A program made the translations under genes and the position numbers. From positions 2,046,001 to 2,110,000 of the forward strand of contig NZ_AP014938.1 in the NCBI RefSeq assembly GCF_001548235.1: a stretch of DNA of 64,000 bases. The letters run 5' to 3'. The notes under the pieces were generated by a model that saw nothing but the letters and a program-made list of their open reading frames with translations, searched no databases and was not told the DNA's origin. The stretch is from Rothia mucilaginosa. GTDB lineage: Bacteria; Actinomycetota; Actinomycetes; Actinomycetales; Micrococcaceae. Positions 52,034 through 60,840 of this stretch are shown here, piece by piece (positions within the stretch are counted from its first letter, which is position 1; every line of letters begins with the position of its first letter).

Positions 52034-53164
52034 ATGAGCACTCAGCCCACCCCCACTTTCGGTGCCTCCGGCGCGGAAGATATTACCCGCATCCCGGTGA
52101 CCGGCAGCTCCCCGCGTGAGAACTATGAGGTTCTCATCGGCCACAACCTGCTCGGTAAAATCCCCGAAATTCTGGGCAACCGCACCAAGAAGGTGCTCGT
52201 GATTCACCCGCGTGCCCTGCGTTCCACCGGTGAGCTGGTCATGGAAGACCTGCGCACCATGGGCTACGAATCGTTCAGCGCCGAAATCCCGGACGCTGAG
52301 GAGGCAAAGCACTACCAGGTGGCGGCGTTCTGCTGGCAGGTGCTCGGTCAGAACGACTTCACCCGCACCGACGCAATCATCTCCGTGGGTGGCGGCGCTA
52401 TTACCGACGTTGCCGGATTCGTCGCGGCAACCTGGCTGCGCGGCGTGCGCGTTATTCACATTCCGACCACCCTGCTCGGCATGGTGGACGCTGCCGTGGG
52501 TGGTAAGACCGGCATCAACACCGCCGAGGGTAAGAACCTGGTCGGCGCGTTCTGGCCGCCCGCCGCCGTGCTCTGCGAAATCGGCACCCTGCGCACCCTG
52601 CCCGAGCACGAGTTGCTGACCGGCATGGGTGAGGTCGTCAAGTGCGGATTCATCGCAGACCCCGAGATTCTTGACCTGATTGAGGCAAACCCGCAGGCCG
52701 TGCGCGATTCGCAGTCCGCCGTGATGCGCGAGCTCATTGAACGCAGCGTGCGCGTGAAGGCGGAGGTGGTCTCCGAGGATCTGCGCGAGTCCGGCCGTCG
52801 CGAGATTCTGAACTACGGCCACACCCTCGCCCACGCCATCGAGCGTAACGAACGCTACCAGTGGCGTCACGGCGCGGCCGTTGCGGTGGGCATGGTGTAC
52901 GCCGCCGAACTGGCGCTGGCAACCGGCCACGCCGACGAAGAACTCGTGGCACGCACCCGCCGCATCCTCGAATCCCTGGGCCTGCCCACCTCCTACAAGG
53001 CAGACGCATGGCCCCAGCTGCTCGAAGCGATGCGCCGCGACAAGAAGGCACGCGGCAACCTGCTGCGCTTCATCATTCTTGACGGTCTGGCTCGCCCGCG
53101 CGTCTACGAGGTGCCGGACGATTCGATTCTGTACATGACCTACCAGGAGATTATCTCCGAGTAG
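52034..53164 (+). CDS. aroB: 3-dehydroquinate synthase
   Basis: Converts DAHP to 3-dehydroquinate. The second of two adjacent ATGs (52034) is used because AAAGGA is better spaced from it. The 376-residue product has the NAD-binding DAIISVGGGAITDVAGFVAA, the GVRVIHIPTTLLGMVDAAVG stretch, GGKTGINTAEGKNLVGAFW, and the metal ligands in GMGEVVKCGF, LNYGHTLAHAIE and RHGAAVAVGM. Fourth gene of the cluster; aroQ is not next to it. A hairpin follows at 53229-53257. Confidence 0.96.
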   Translation: MSTQPTPTFGASGAEDITRIPVTGSSPRENYEVLIGHNLLGKIPEILGNRTKKVLVIHPRALRSTGELVMEDLRTMGYESFSAEIPDAEEAKHYQVAAFCWQVLGQNDFTRTDAIISVGGGAITDVAGFVAATWLRGVRVIHIPTTLLGMVDAAVGGKTGINTAEGKNLVGAFWPPAAVLCEIGTLRTLPEHELLTGMGEVVKCGFIADPEILDLIEANPQAVRDSQSAVMRELIERSVRVKAEVVSEDLRESGRREILNYGHTLAHAIERNERYQWRHGAAVAVGMVYAAELALATGHADEELVARTRRILESLGLPTSYKADAWPQLLEAMRRDKKARGNLLRFIILDGLARPRVYEVPDDSILYMTYQEIISE

Positions 53165-53228
53165 GCGTGAGTCCCGTATATTCACCGGATACACCCGGCA
53201 CGTGTTTGCTAATACGCGCCAGCCGGGC

Positions 53229-53257
53229 GGGGTGCCACAGAAAAACTGTGGCGCCCC
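53229..53257 (+). terminator. Hairpin after aroB
   Basis: GGGGTGCCACAG-AAAAA-CTGTGGCGCCCC with one mismatch and no T-run. A likely efp -10 box TAGAAT follows at 53284-53289. Confidence 0.6.
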
Positions 53258-53377
53258 TGCTAGGAAAATTCGTGCGCATCCTGTAGAATGTACGGGACAT
53301 ATTTTTGCTCATTGAAAACTTAGCGCCTCGCCGGGTACCACTACGGCGTGAGCGTCGATGACACGAAGGAGAGCCCC

Positions 53378-53941
53378 ATGGCATCCACTACCGATATTAA
53401 GAACGGCGCCGTCCTGAAGATTGACGGCAACCTCTGGTCCGTCGTAGAGTTCCAGCACGTTAAGCCCGGTAAGGGTGGCGCGTTCGTCCGCACCAAGCTG
53501 CGCAACGTTACCTCCGGCAAGGTCGTCGACCGTACCTTCAACGCTGGCGCTAAGATCGAAACCGCAACCGTTGACCGCTCCGACTACCAGTACCTGTACC
53601 AGGACGGCGACGACTACGTCTTCATGGACATGAAGACCTACGACCAGATCAACGTTCCCGCAACTGTTGTCGGCGACGCAGCAAACTACATGCTCGAATC
53701 CCAGACCGCAACCATCGCAATGCACGAGGGTAGCCCCCTGTACATCGAGCTGCCCGCATCCGTGGTCCTCGAAATCACCTACACCGAGCCCGGCCTGCAG
53801 GGTGACCGCTCCACCGGCGGCACCAAGCCCGCAACCGTTGAGACCGGCTACGAGATCCAGGTTCCCCTGTTCCTGGAGACCGGCACCAAGGTCAAGGTTG
53901 ACACCCGCACCGGTGAGTACCTCGGTCGCGTGAACGACTAA
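53378..53941 (+). CDS. efp: Translation elongation factor P
   Basis: Relieves ribosome stalling at proline stretches. ATG at 53378 has AAGGAG 6 bases upstream. The 187-residue product has three beta-barrel domains ([59 protein letters not shown]). The loop residue that is modified in some bacteria is lysine K32 (VKPGKGGAF); no EpmA-like gene is in view. Its stop overlaps the nusB start (TAATG), so the two are coupled. Confidence 0.97.
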   Translation: MASTTDIKNGAVLKIDGNLWSVVEFQHVKPGKGGAFVRTKLRNVTSGKVVDRTFNAGAKIETATVDRSDYQYLYQDGDDYVFMDMKTYDQINVPATVVGDAANYMLESQTATIAMHEGSPLYIELPASVVLEITYTEPGLQGDRSTGGTKPATVETGYEIQVPLFLETGTKVKVDTRTGEYLGRVND

Positions 53942-54351
53942 TGAATTCGCGTACGAAAGCCCGATTGCGCGCCCTCGAAGTGCTCTTCGAGGCGGATCAG
54001 CGCAACGAAGATTATATTGAGGTACTCCGCCGCCGCCGACTGTACACGGTAGCGCAGATCTCTGCTTACTCTGAGGAAATCATTCGTGGCGTCCGCGACC
54101 ACGACGAAGAGATCCGCGAGTTTGTGGAGACTTACGCCCGTGACTGGTCCTTCGAGCGTATGCCCGCCGTGGACCGTGCCGTGCTGCGTATTGGCACTTG
54201 GGAGCTTCTGTACAATGACGAAGTTCCGGATGCTGTCGCAATTTCTGAGGCTGTCGGTCTGGCGCGTGTGCTGTCCACGAATGAATCTCCGAAGTTCGTG
54301 AACGGTCTGCTGGATAAGCTCCGTCAGGTGAAGCCGACCCTGCTCGCGTAA
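53941..54351 (+). CDS. nusB: Transcription antitermination factor NusB
   Basis: Binds boxA RNA with S10 to support rRNA antitermination. The 136-residue helical protein has TKARLRALEVLFEADQRN, IIRGVRDHDEEIREFVETYA, PAVDRAVLRIGTWELLYNDE and the conserved AISEAVGLARVLSTNESPKF with FVNGLLDKL at the end. Length is normal. Overlaps efp by one base. A strong terminator at 54436-54480 follows. Confidence 0.96.
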   Translation: MNSRTKARLRALEVLFEADQRNEDYIEVLRRRRLYTVAQISAYSEEIIRGVRDHDEEIREFVETYARDWSFERMPAVDRAVLRIGTWELLYNDEVPDAVAISEAVGLARVLSTNESPKFVNGLLDKLRQVKPTLLA

Positions 54352-54435
54352 GACATCCCGCCACGGCATGCCCGCCAGCCCATAGCTGGTTGGTTTGCCG
54401 CCGTTGAGGATGCACCCGCAGGGGAGCGTACGTGA

Positions 54436-54480
54436 AACCCCCGCCGTACTGTAGTTCGCTACAGGACGGCGGGGGTTTTC
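54436..54480 (+). terminator. Terminator after nusB
   Basis: AAACCCCCGCCGTACTGTAG pairs with CTACAGGACGGCGGGGGTTT around TTCG, followed by TTTT. Confidence 0.92.
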
Positions 54481-54529
54481 TGTGTCTACGCTTCTTCGGT
54501 TGGTGCGGATGCGCTCGCAGGGTTTGTTA

Positions 54530-54610
54530 GCAACAGTTGAGGCTTCACCGGACAACGCGGGCGGGGTTTGGCGGCAACAGTTGAGGCTTCACCGGACAAC
54601 GCAGGCGGGG
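54530..54610. repeat. Two 38-base direct repeats, period 44
   Basis: GCAACAGTTGAGGCTTCACC begins both units (about 54530 and 54574), each continuing GGACAACGC-GGCGGGG with one base difference. The repeats lie in the 3' gap of the convergent nusB and lipoprotein genes and encode nothing recognised. Confidence 0.8.
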
Positions 54611-54692
54611 GAGTGCCCCCTCTGCGGCGCTGAGCGCCTTGAGGACGGAGCCCCCGCCCCGCGTGCCCGGTATGCGCCTCGTACAGTATCAG

Positions 54693-55418
54693 CTACTCAC
54701 CTTGAGCGGATGCGGTCGCCTCGCTCGTAGCGTCTGCTTCGTCTCCGCAACCGTTATGAAGGGTCTCAGACTTGATAACAACAAACGCATTATCTTCAGA
54801 ACGGCGAACAACAAAGACCCGTCGCGTTAGCTGCGGGTCCTTAAATTTCTTACCCTCAGCAGAGCGAACGTTGCTCCAGTCTTCACAGAACGTGATGGTT
54901 GCGCCGCCGGTGTTGTATGAGACAGAACCATCGTCGTTCATGGTTCCATAGGTGACTGGATCGATGTTATTGAAGGCAATTTCGCCCTTGATAGGACCGT
55001 GGTTTTCTTCTGTGAACTTTTGAATATTCTCCACTTCCTCCTTTGTGTCTTCCAGGAAGTTTTTATGCACGTATCGGAGCAGCTCTTCATCGCTCGTGTG
55101 CTCCAGGTTCCCATGCATCCATGCATTCCAAATGAGTCGGTACTGTTCCAACGCATCGTATGCAGCCTTGAGGGTCGCATCTGCTGCTTCCTTCGACGGG
55201 TTATCCAAGTCAACGTTCGCACGAATCAGCACGGGCTCATAACCCGTCGGAGTGGGTGAAGGAGTAGCAGTGGGAGTTGTGGAAGCTTCAGCGGTCGCGG
55301 AAGTGGAAGCACTCGATTCTGCGCTGACCTGCGCGCCGCCGGAACAAGCGGACAGGGTGAGTATCATTGCCACCGAGAGCGCGGCAATAGAAGTACGCGT
55401 GGTACGACTAAACATCAT
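54693..55418 (-). CDS. Secreted lipoprotein of unknown function
   Basis: The 241-residue product has a lipoprotein signal (SIAALSVAMILTLSAC, lipobox LSAC), a Ser/Thr/Pro-rich linker (STTPTATPSPTPTG), and a globular part with helices (ATLKAAYDALEQYRLIWNAW) and a later beta part (GSVSYNTGGATITFCEDWSN, RRVFVVRRSEDNAFVVIKSE). Cysteines C173-type (FCEDW) and NGCGD may pair. It resembles a class of Micrococcaceae lipoproteins without known role. Codon use is less GC-rich than its neighbours. The binding site (GAAAAGAA) is weak. Divergent from pyrR. Confidence 0.75.
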   Translation of the reverse strand: MMFSRTTRTSIAALSVAMILTLSACSGGAQVSAESSASTSATAEASTTPTATPSPTPTGYEPVLIRANVDLDNPSKEAADATLKAAYDALEQYRLIWNAWMHGNLEHTSDEELLRYVHKNFLEDTKEEVENIQKFTEENHGPIKGEIAFNNIDPVTYGTMNDDGSVSYNTGGATITFCEDWSNVRSAEGKKFKDPQLTRRVFVVRRSEDNAFVVIKSETLHNGCGDEADATSEATASAQGE

Positions 55419-55710
55419 TGTTGGTTCTTTTCTGGTGTGTGGTTGTGTAAACCGCAGAATTATCCCTACAGCAACGTGTGGAATTCAGCGGAATGTTATC
55501 GGTTGATGCCATTACCCTAACATACATCTGCAGAGCACACACCCTGGCGTATTGTTTGTCCATTTTGTCGAGAGCCTGCTTGTTGTGGTGCAGGCTAGGG
55601 GCTCGGTACGCGCCTCATTTGGCAGCCGTCTCGCCGTGAGCGGTCTCTCGCCGAACCTGAACGTAGCCTGTGAACTGTGGTACCCTACTAGAAGCACAAA
55701 ACCTTTAAAT

Positions 55711-55738
55711 CCGTCCCGTGAGGCGGGGAAGGAGACGG
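55711..55738 (+). promoter_or_regulatory. pyrR: PyrR-binding RNA leader of the pyr operon
   Basis: A CCGTC/GACGG stem closes a smaller CCG/CGG stem with a TGAG-containing loop; the AAGGAG ribosome binding site lies inside the 3' half. The pattern matches the actinobacterial PyrR loop, where PyrR with UMP is thought to block translation. A TACCCT at 55681-55686 may be the -10 box. Confidence 0.7.
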
Positions 55739-55740
55739 CT

Positions 55741-56415
55741 ATGCCTGGGTCAACTGTACCCACATCCGGCGCGAATCAGGGGCGAAATCTAACCGCAGCC
55801 CCCCATTCGGCAACCCCTCAAAGCACCTCCGAGGACGCGACCACCGTCGGCCGCACCATCCTCAGCGAGGACGAAATCCGCCGCGCCCTCACCCGCATCG
55901 CCTACGAAATTATTGAAACCAATAAAGGCGTAGAAAACCTCGTACTCATCGGCATCCGCTCCCGCGGCGTGCCCCTCGCCGTACGACTCGCAGCCCGTAT
56001 CCAAGCCATCGAGCCGAACTTCAACGCAGAAACACGACTCGGCGCCCTGGATATCACCGCCTACCGCGACGACCAGCCCGTCTCGCCCAACGGCACCACC
56101 TCCCCAGATACCGCAGGGGAGAGCATCATGCCCAGCATCGGCATTGAAGGTAAAACCGTAGTCCTCGTTGACGACGTCCTCTACTCCGGCCGCACCGTAC
56201 GCGCCGCCCTCGACGCACTCAACGCCCACGGACGACCCGCCCTCGTACGCCTGGCAGTCCTCGTAGACCGCGGACACCGGCAACTACCCATCCGCGCCGA
56301 CCACGTGGGCAAAAACCTGCCCACCAGCGCCAGCGAAACCGTACGCGTCGTACTGACCGAAACCGACAACGCAACAGACCGAGTTGACATTATCCAGCTG
56401 GGAGGGCTCTCATGA
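55741..56415 (+). CDS. pyrR: Bifunctional pyr operon regulator / uracil phosphoribosyltransferase
   Basis: Senses UMP and regulates the pyr operon through its mRNA; has weak uracil phosphoribosyltransferase activity. ATG at 55741 is preceded by AAGGAG within the leader stem. The 224-residue product has an N-terminal extension of about 35 residues, then [46 protein letters not shown], the PRPP loop [20 protein letters not shown], and [20 protein letters not shown]. An insert around 120-135 ([13 protein letters not shown]) is lineage-specific. Overlaps pyrB by 4 bases. Confidence 0.96.
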   Translation: MPGSTVPTSGANQGRNLTAAPHSATPQSTSEDATTVGRTILSEDEIRRALTRIAYEIIETNKGVENLVLIGIRSRGVPLAVRLAARIQAIEPNFNAETRLGALDITAYRDDQPVSPNGTTSPDTAGESIMPSIGIEGKTVVLVDDVLYSGRTVRAALDALNAHGRPALVRLAVLVDRGHRQLPIRADHVGKNLPTSASETVRVVLTETDNATDRVDIIQLGGLS

Positions 56416-57413
56416 AGCATCTGCTCGACACCCGCGAACTAACCCGCGAAGAAGCCATCGAAATCCTTGACGTCGCCGACTACATGGCGCAGGTCAAAGC
56501 CGAAAACCGCACCCTCAACGTGCTCAACGGCAAGACCGTCGTCAACCTCTTCTTCGAGGACTCCACCCGCACCCGCCTCTCCTTCGAAGCCGCGGAGAAG
56601 CGCCTGGGCGCCGCCGTTACCAACTTCTCCGCATCTGGCTCCTCCGTGTCTAAGGGTGAGTCGCTCAAGGACACCGCGCAGACCCTCAAGGCGATTGCCG
56701 CGGATGCGTTCGTGATTCGCCACTCGGCATCCGGCGCACCGCAGCGCCTCGCCGAAGCAGGCTGGACCGACATCCCCGTACTCAACGCGGGCGACGGCAC
56801 CCACGCGCACCCCACCCAGGCACTGCTCGACGCCGTGTCCCTGCGCCAGTACAAGGCAGAACGCGACGGCCTCGACAGCCCCCGCGGCACCGACCTGTCC
56901 GGCATGCGCGTGCTCATCGTCGGCGACATCCTGCACTCGCGCGTGGCACGCTCCAATCTCTGGCTGCTGAGCACCCTCGGCGCGCAGGTTGTCTTCGTTG
57001 CACCGCCGACCCTGCTGCCGCTGAACACCACCTCCTGGGTTGAAGAAGCCGGCCTGGAAATCTTCCACGACTTCGACGAAGCCATCGCCACCAACCCGGA
57101 CGCCGTCATGCTGCTGCGCATCCAGAAGGAACGCATGAACGCCGCGTACTTCCCCTCCGCCGAGGAGTACACCGACCTGTGGGGCCTGACCGCCGAACGC
57201 TTCGCAACCCTGCAGGCGCAGCCGCAGCCCGTCGCAATCCTGCACCCGGGCCCCATGAACCGCGGCCTGGAAATCTGCACCGAAGCCGCCGACGCCACCA
57301 ACTCCTGGGTCCTGCGCCAGGTCAGCAACGGCGTGGCGCTGCGCATGGCGGTGCTCTACCTGCTTCTGACCGACGGCTCCAGCGCCAAGCTCTACGCCGG
57401 CGACGAATCCTAA
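56412..57413 (+). CDS. pyrB: Aspartate carbamoyltransferase catalytic subunit
   Basis: Makes carbamoyl aspartate, the committed step in pyrimidine synthesis. The 333-residue product has the carbamoyl phosphate site [89 protein letters not shown] and the late [14 protein letters not shown]. No pyrI regulatory subunit is adjacent. Overlaps pyrR by 4 bases (ATGA). pyrC starts 30 bases downstream. Confidence 0.97.
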   Translation: MKHLLDTRELTREEAIEILDVADYMAQVKAENRTLNVLNGKTVVNLFFEDSTRTRLSFEAAEKRLGAAVTNFSASGSSVSKGESLKDTAQTLKAIAADAFVIRHSASGAPQRLAEAGWTDIPVLNAGDGTHAHPTQALLDAVSLRQYKAERDGLDSPRGTDLSGMRVLIVGDILHSRVARSNLWLLSTLGAQVVFVAPPTLLPLNTTSWVEEAGLEIFHDFDEAIATNPDAVMLLRIQKERMNAAYFPSAEEYTDLWGLTAERFATLQAQPQPVAILHPGPMNRGLEICTEAADATNSWVLRQVSNGVALRMAVLYLLLTDGSSAKLYAGDES

Positions 57414-57443
57414 ACGACCTTCCTAACGAGAGGAACCAACACC

Positions 57444-58745
57444 ATGAGCAAGTACCTGATCAAGGGCGCAAGCCTCTACGGCGAAAAGGTCGCCGACATC
57501 CTCATCGAGGACGGCGTGATTAGCCGCATCGCAGAGAACATCGACGCCGCAGACGCACAGGTCGTCGAGGCGGCAGGCCAGGTGGCGTTGCCCGGCCTGG
57601 TCGACATCCACACCCACCTGCGTCAGCCCGGTTACGAAGCATCCGAAACCGTCGAGACCGGCACCCGCGCAGCAGCCCTGGGCGGCTACACCGCAGTGTT
57701 CGCCATGGCAAACTCCATGCCCGTGGCAGACACCGCCGCAGTCGTTGAGCAGGTTGACCGCCTCGGCAAGGAATCCGCATGGTGCCGCGTGCAGCCCATC
57801 GGCGCAGTGACCGTGGGTCTGAAGGGCGAGCGCCTCTCCGACATTGGCGGCATGGCGAACTCCACCGCGAACGTGCGCGTGTTCTCTGACGACGGCATGT
57901 GCGTGTACGACCCCGCCGTGATGCGCCGCGCCCTCGAATACGTCAAGACTTTCGACGGTGTTATTGCGCAGCACGCGCAGGAGCCGAGCCTGACCGAAGG
58001 CGCCCAGATGAACGAGGGTAAGGTGTCCGCTGACCTGGGTCTGACCGGTTGGCCCGCCGTCGCTGAAGAGGCAATCATTGCCCGCGACGTGCTGCTGGCT
58101 GAGCATCTGGACTCCAAGCTGCACATCTGCCACCTGTCCACCAAGGGCTCCATTGAGGTTGTGCGCTGGGCTAAGTCCCGCGGCGTGAAGGTGACCGCGG
58201 AGGCAACCCCGCACCACCTGCTGCTCACCGACGAGACCGCACGCACCTACGACCCGGTCTTCAAGGTGAACCCGCCGCTGCGCACCGAAGAGGACGTCAT
58301 GGCGCTGCGTCAGGCAGTTGCTGACGGCATCATCGACGTGATTGGTACCGACCACGCACCGCACCCGGCAGAGACCAAGGAATGCGAGTGGGCGTGCGCC
58401 GCGAACGGCATGACCGGCCTGGAGCAGGCACTGTCCATCATCCAGATGACCCTGGTTGACACCGGCATGATTACCTGGCGCGATGTGGCACGCATCCTCT
58501 CTGAGGAGCCCGCGAAGATTGGTCGCCTGGACCACGAGCAGGGCCGCCCGCTTGCCGAAGGCGAACCGGCAAACATTGTGCTGGTCGACCCGAAGGCAAC
58601 CCGCGTCATCAAGCCGGAGGAGCAGGCAACCAAGGGTAAAAACAACCCCTACCGTGACATGGAGGTGCCCGGCTCGATCCGTGCAACCTTCTACGCTGGC
58701 CACCCGACCGTGCTGAACGGTGAGCTGGCAACCCCGCGTCGCTAA
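57444..58745 (+). CDS. pyrC: Dihydroorotase
   Basis: Closes carbamoyl aspartate to dihydroorotate. The 433-residue class I enzyme has metal ligands in LVDIHTHLRQPGYEASE, the TGTRAAALGGYTAVFAM motif, the SDDGMCVYDPAVM loop, HLSTKGSIEVVRWAK, EATPHHLLLTDE and VIGTDHAPHPAETKE. The metal-bridging lysine of some dihydroorotases is not evident; in this class aspartate of SDDG can bridge. AGAGGAAC precedes the ATG. A GGCGGTGG/CCACCGCC hairpin (58778-58808) follows. Confidence 0.96.
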   Translation: MSKYLIKGASLYGEKVADILIEDGVISRIAENIDAADAQVVEAAGQVALPGLVDIHTHLRQPGYEASETVETGTRAAALGGYTAVFAMANSMPVADTAAVVEQVDRLGKESAWCRVQPIGAVTVGLKGERLSDIGGMANSTANVRVFSDDGMCVYDPAVMRRALEYVKTFDGVIAQHAQEPSLTEGAQMNEGKVSADLGLTGWPAVAEEAIIARDVLLAEHLDSKLHICHLSTKGSIEVVRWAKSRGVKVTAEATPHHLLLTDETARTYDPVFKVNPPLRTEEDVMALRQAVADGIIDVIGTDHAPHPAETKECEWACAANGMTGLEQALSIIQMTLVDTGMITWRDVARILSEEPAKIGRLDHEQGRPLAEGEPANIVLVDPKATRVIKPEEQATKGKNNPYRDMEVPGSIRATFYAGHPTVLNGELATPRR

Positions 58746-58777
58746 CCTGCGAGGCGAACCGCGTAGCGACCGTGCTT

Positions 58778-58808
58778 GGCGGTGGTAGATTTCGCGCCTG
58801 CCACCGCC
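58778..58808 (+). terminator. Hairpin after pyrC
   Basis: GGCGGTGG (58778-58785) and CCACCGCC (58801-58808) with a 15-base loop and no T-run. It is probably a pause or partial terminator inside the pyr operon. Confidence 0.45.
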
Positions 58809-58917
58809 TTGCGGGGAGCACCGCCTCCAACCCCACCAACCTAGACCCATTAGCCCAGACCCGTCAGCCCAAATCCGAGGCCCCGACCTGAGGCCCCAAC
58901 CGAAAGAGAGAACCTTC

Positions 58918-59457
58918 GTGGGAAAGTTCCTGACCGCTATCATCTGCATCGCCCTGGTTGCCCTGTGCATCTACGGCATGTGGCACGGATGGCGCTCGCG
59001 CCTGGCACGCCAGGCGAACATGTTCGGCTCCCTCAAGGAAGTTCCCGAACGCTACGAGGGCATGACCGCTGACGCCGCTTTCGAGGGCGAATACGTCAGC
59101 ACCACGATCTTCGGTAACTGGCTGGACCGCGTGGGTTTCGACTCGCTCGGTTTCAAGAGCAAGTCCACCCTGCTGATTTACCCGGACAGCATCATCTTCA
59201 CCCGTGACGGCGCGAAGGACCTGTGGATTCCGGCGAAGAAGCTTGCCGTCATCACCACCGACCGCGGTATGGCGGGCAAGGTTGTGGAGAAGAACGGCCT
59301 GGTTGTGATTGGTTGGACCCTGGACGGTCACCGCGTGCAGACCGGCTTCCGCACCCGCTACGCCGAGGACAAGCAGGCGGTACTGCAGGAGCTACGCCGC
59401 ATCGCCCCGAGCGCGGTGGATGCGCCCGAGAAGTGGGCGGCAGAACCGGAAGCCTAA
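58918..59457 (+). CDS. PH-like domain membrane protein of the pyr operon
   Basis: Function unknown; a similar small membrane protein (Rv1382 in M. tuberculosis) sits between pyrC and carA in many actinobacteria. Start is GTG at 58918 with GAAAGAGAG upstream. The 179-residue product has an N-terminal membrane helix (FLTAIICIALVALCIYGMW), then a soluble part that looks like a PH/bPH domain (STLLIYPDSIIFTRDGAKDL, IPAKKLAVITTDRGMAG, GLVVIGWTLDGHRVQTGFRT). Most of the protein should be cytoplasmic. Its conserved place in the operon hints at a link to pyrimidine metabolism, but none is known. Confidence 0.8.
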   Translation: MGKFLTAIICIALVALCIYGMWHGWRSRLARQANMFGSLKEVPERYEGMTADAAFEGEYVSTTIFGNWLDRVGFDSLGFKSKSTLLIYPDSIIFTRDGAKDLWIPAKKLAVITTDRGMAGKVVEKNGLVVIGWTLDGHRVQTGFRTRYAEDKQAVLQELRRIAPSAVDAPEKWAAEPEA

Positions 59458-59651
59458 CCGGCAGCGGGGACCTTACGGAGCACTCCCGTAAAGCACCCCC
59501 CGGACCGGCACCCCGGCGCACCCACACACCCATAGATTTTGCCCCACGGCAGGTGAACACCCCGCCGAAGGCACCATAGACTACCCCGGAACCTGCACGG
59601 TAGAGGCCGTACAGGAAGCGGGGGAGAACACCAGAGAAAAGGAAGAAGAGC

Positions 59652-60839
59652 ATGACTGACATGACACGATCCGGCGCCCTGCGTACGGACCGCGCGCTGC
59701 TCGTCCTGGAGGACGGCACCGTCTACCGCGGCTATGGCTACGGCGCAACCGGCGCGTCCCTGGGCGAGGCGGTTTTCTCGACCGGTATGACCGGCTACCA
59801 GGAAACCCTGACCGACCCCTCCTACGCGGGTCAGATTGTGGTTCAGACCGCTCCGCATATTGGCAACACCGGTGTGAACACCACCGACGCTGAGTCCCGC
59901 AAGATTTGGGTTGCCGGCTACGTGGTTCGCGACGCCGCACGTGTGGCATCCAACTGGCGTTCTGAGCGCACCCTCGACGAAGAGCTCATCGAGCAGGGCA
60001 TCGTCGGTATTCAGGGCATTGACACTCGCTCCCTGACCCGCCGCCTGCGTTCGAGCGGTTCGATGCGTGCGGGCGTGTTCTCCGGTGAGCACGCAGAACG
60101 CCCCGAAGCTGAACTGCTGGAGGAGGTGCGCGCCTCCGAGCCGATGGCTGGCCGTAAGCTCGCTGACTCCGTTTCGGTTGACACCGCGTACACCGTTGAG
60201 CCGCACCAGTTCAACTGGTTCGCACCCCCGGTCGCAACCGTTGTCGCCCTGGACCTGGGCATTAAGTCGATGACCCCGCAGCGTTTCGCTGAGCGCGGCG
60301 TGCGCGTGCACGTGCTGCCCGCAAGCGCAACCCTCGAGGACATCTACTCCCACAACCCTGACGGCGTGTTCTTCTCCAACGGCCCCGGTGACCCGGCAAC
60401 CGCTGACGAGCAGGTTGAGCTGCTGCAGGGCGTGCTGCGTAAGGGCACCCCGTTCTTCGGTATCTGCTTCGGTAACCAGCTGCTCGGCCGCGCCCTGGGC
60501 TTCGGCACCTACAAGCTGCCCTTCGGCCACCGCGGCATCAACCAGCCGGTCATGGACAAGACCACCGGCAAGGTTGAAATCACCGCGCAGAACCACGGCT
60601 TCGCTGTGGACGCGCCGATTGGCGACTACGTGACCGCACCGAACGCCGAGTTCGGTCAGGTCATGGTCTCCCACGTGGGTCTGAACGACAACGTTGTTGA
60701 GGGCCTGACCTGTAAGGACATCCCCGCGTTCTCCGTGCAGTACCACCCCGAGGCTGCTGCGGGCCCGCACGATTCCGCCTACCTCTTTGACCGTTTCATC
60801 GACCTGATGGTCGCAACCAAGACTGCAAAGGAAGCATAA
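59652..60839 (+). CDS. carA: Carbamoyl-phosphate synthase, small (glutaminase) subunit
   Basis: Releases ammonia from glutamine for CarB. The 395-residue product has the N-terminal CPSase domain ([60 protein letters not shown]), then a class I glutamine amidotransferase with the NGPGDP motif, catalytic cysteine in [16 protein letters not shown] and the His-Glu pair in [19 protein letters not shown] precedes the ATG. carB begins one base after the stop, so both subunits are coupled. Confidence 0.97.
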   Translation: MTDMTRSGALRTDRALLVLEDGTVYRGYGYGATGASLGEAVFSTGMTGYQETLTDPSYAGQIVVQTAPHIGNTGVNTTDAESRKIWVAGYVVRDAARVASNWRSERTLDEELIEQGIVGIQGIDTRSLTRRLRSSGSMRAGVFSGEHAERPEAELLEEVRASEPMAGRKLADSVSVDTAYTVEPHQFNWFAPPVATVVALDLGIKSMTPQRFAERGVRVHVLPASATLEDIYSHNPDGVFFSNGPGDPATADEQVELLQGVLRKGTPFFGICFGNQLLGRALGFGTYKLPFGHRGINQPVMDKTTGKVEITAQNHGFAVDAPIGDYVTAPNAEFGQVMVSHVGLNDNVVEGLTCKDIPAFSVQYHPEAAAGPHDSAYLFDRFIDLMVATKTAKEA

Positions 60840-60840
60840 A

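Noticed and set aside
54482..54730. 82-codon frame after nusB
   Set aside because: It starts inside the nusB terminator region, runs through the 44-base repeats, overlaps the real minus-strand lipoprotein gene and has no binding site.
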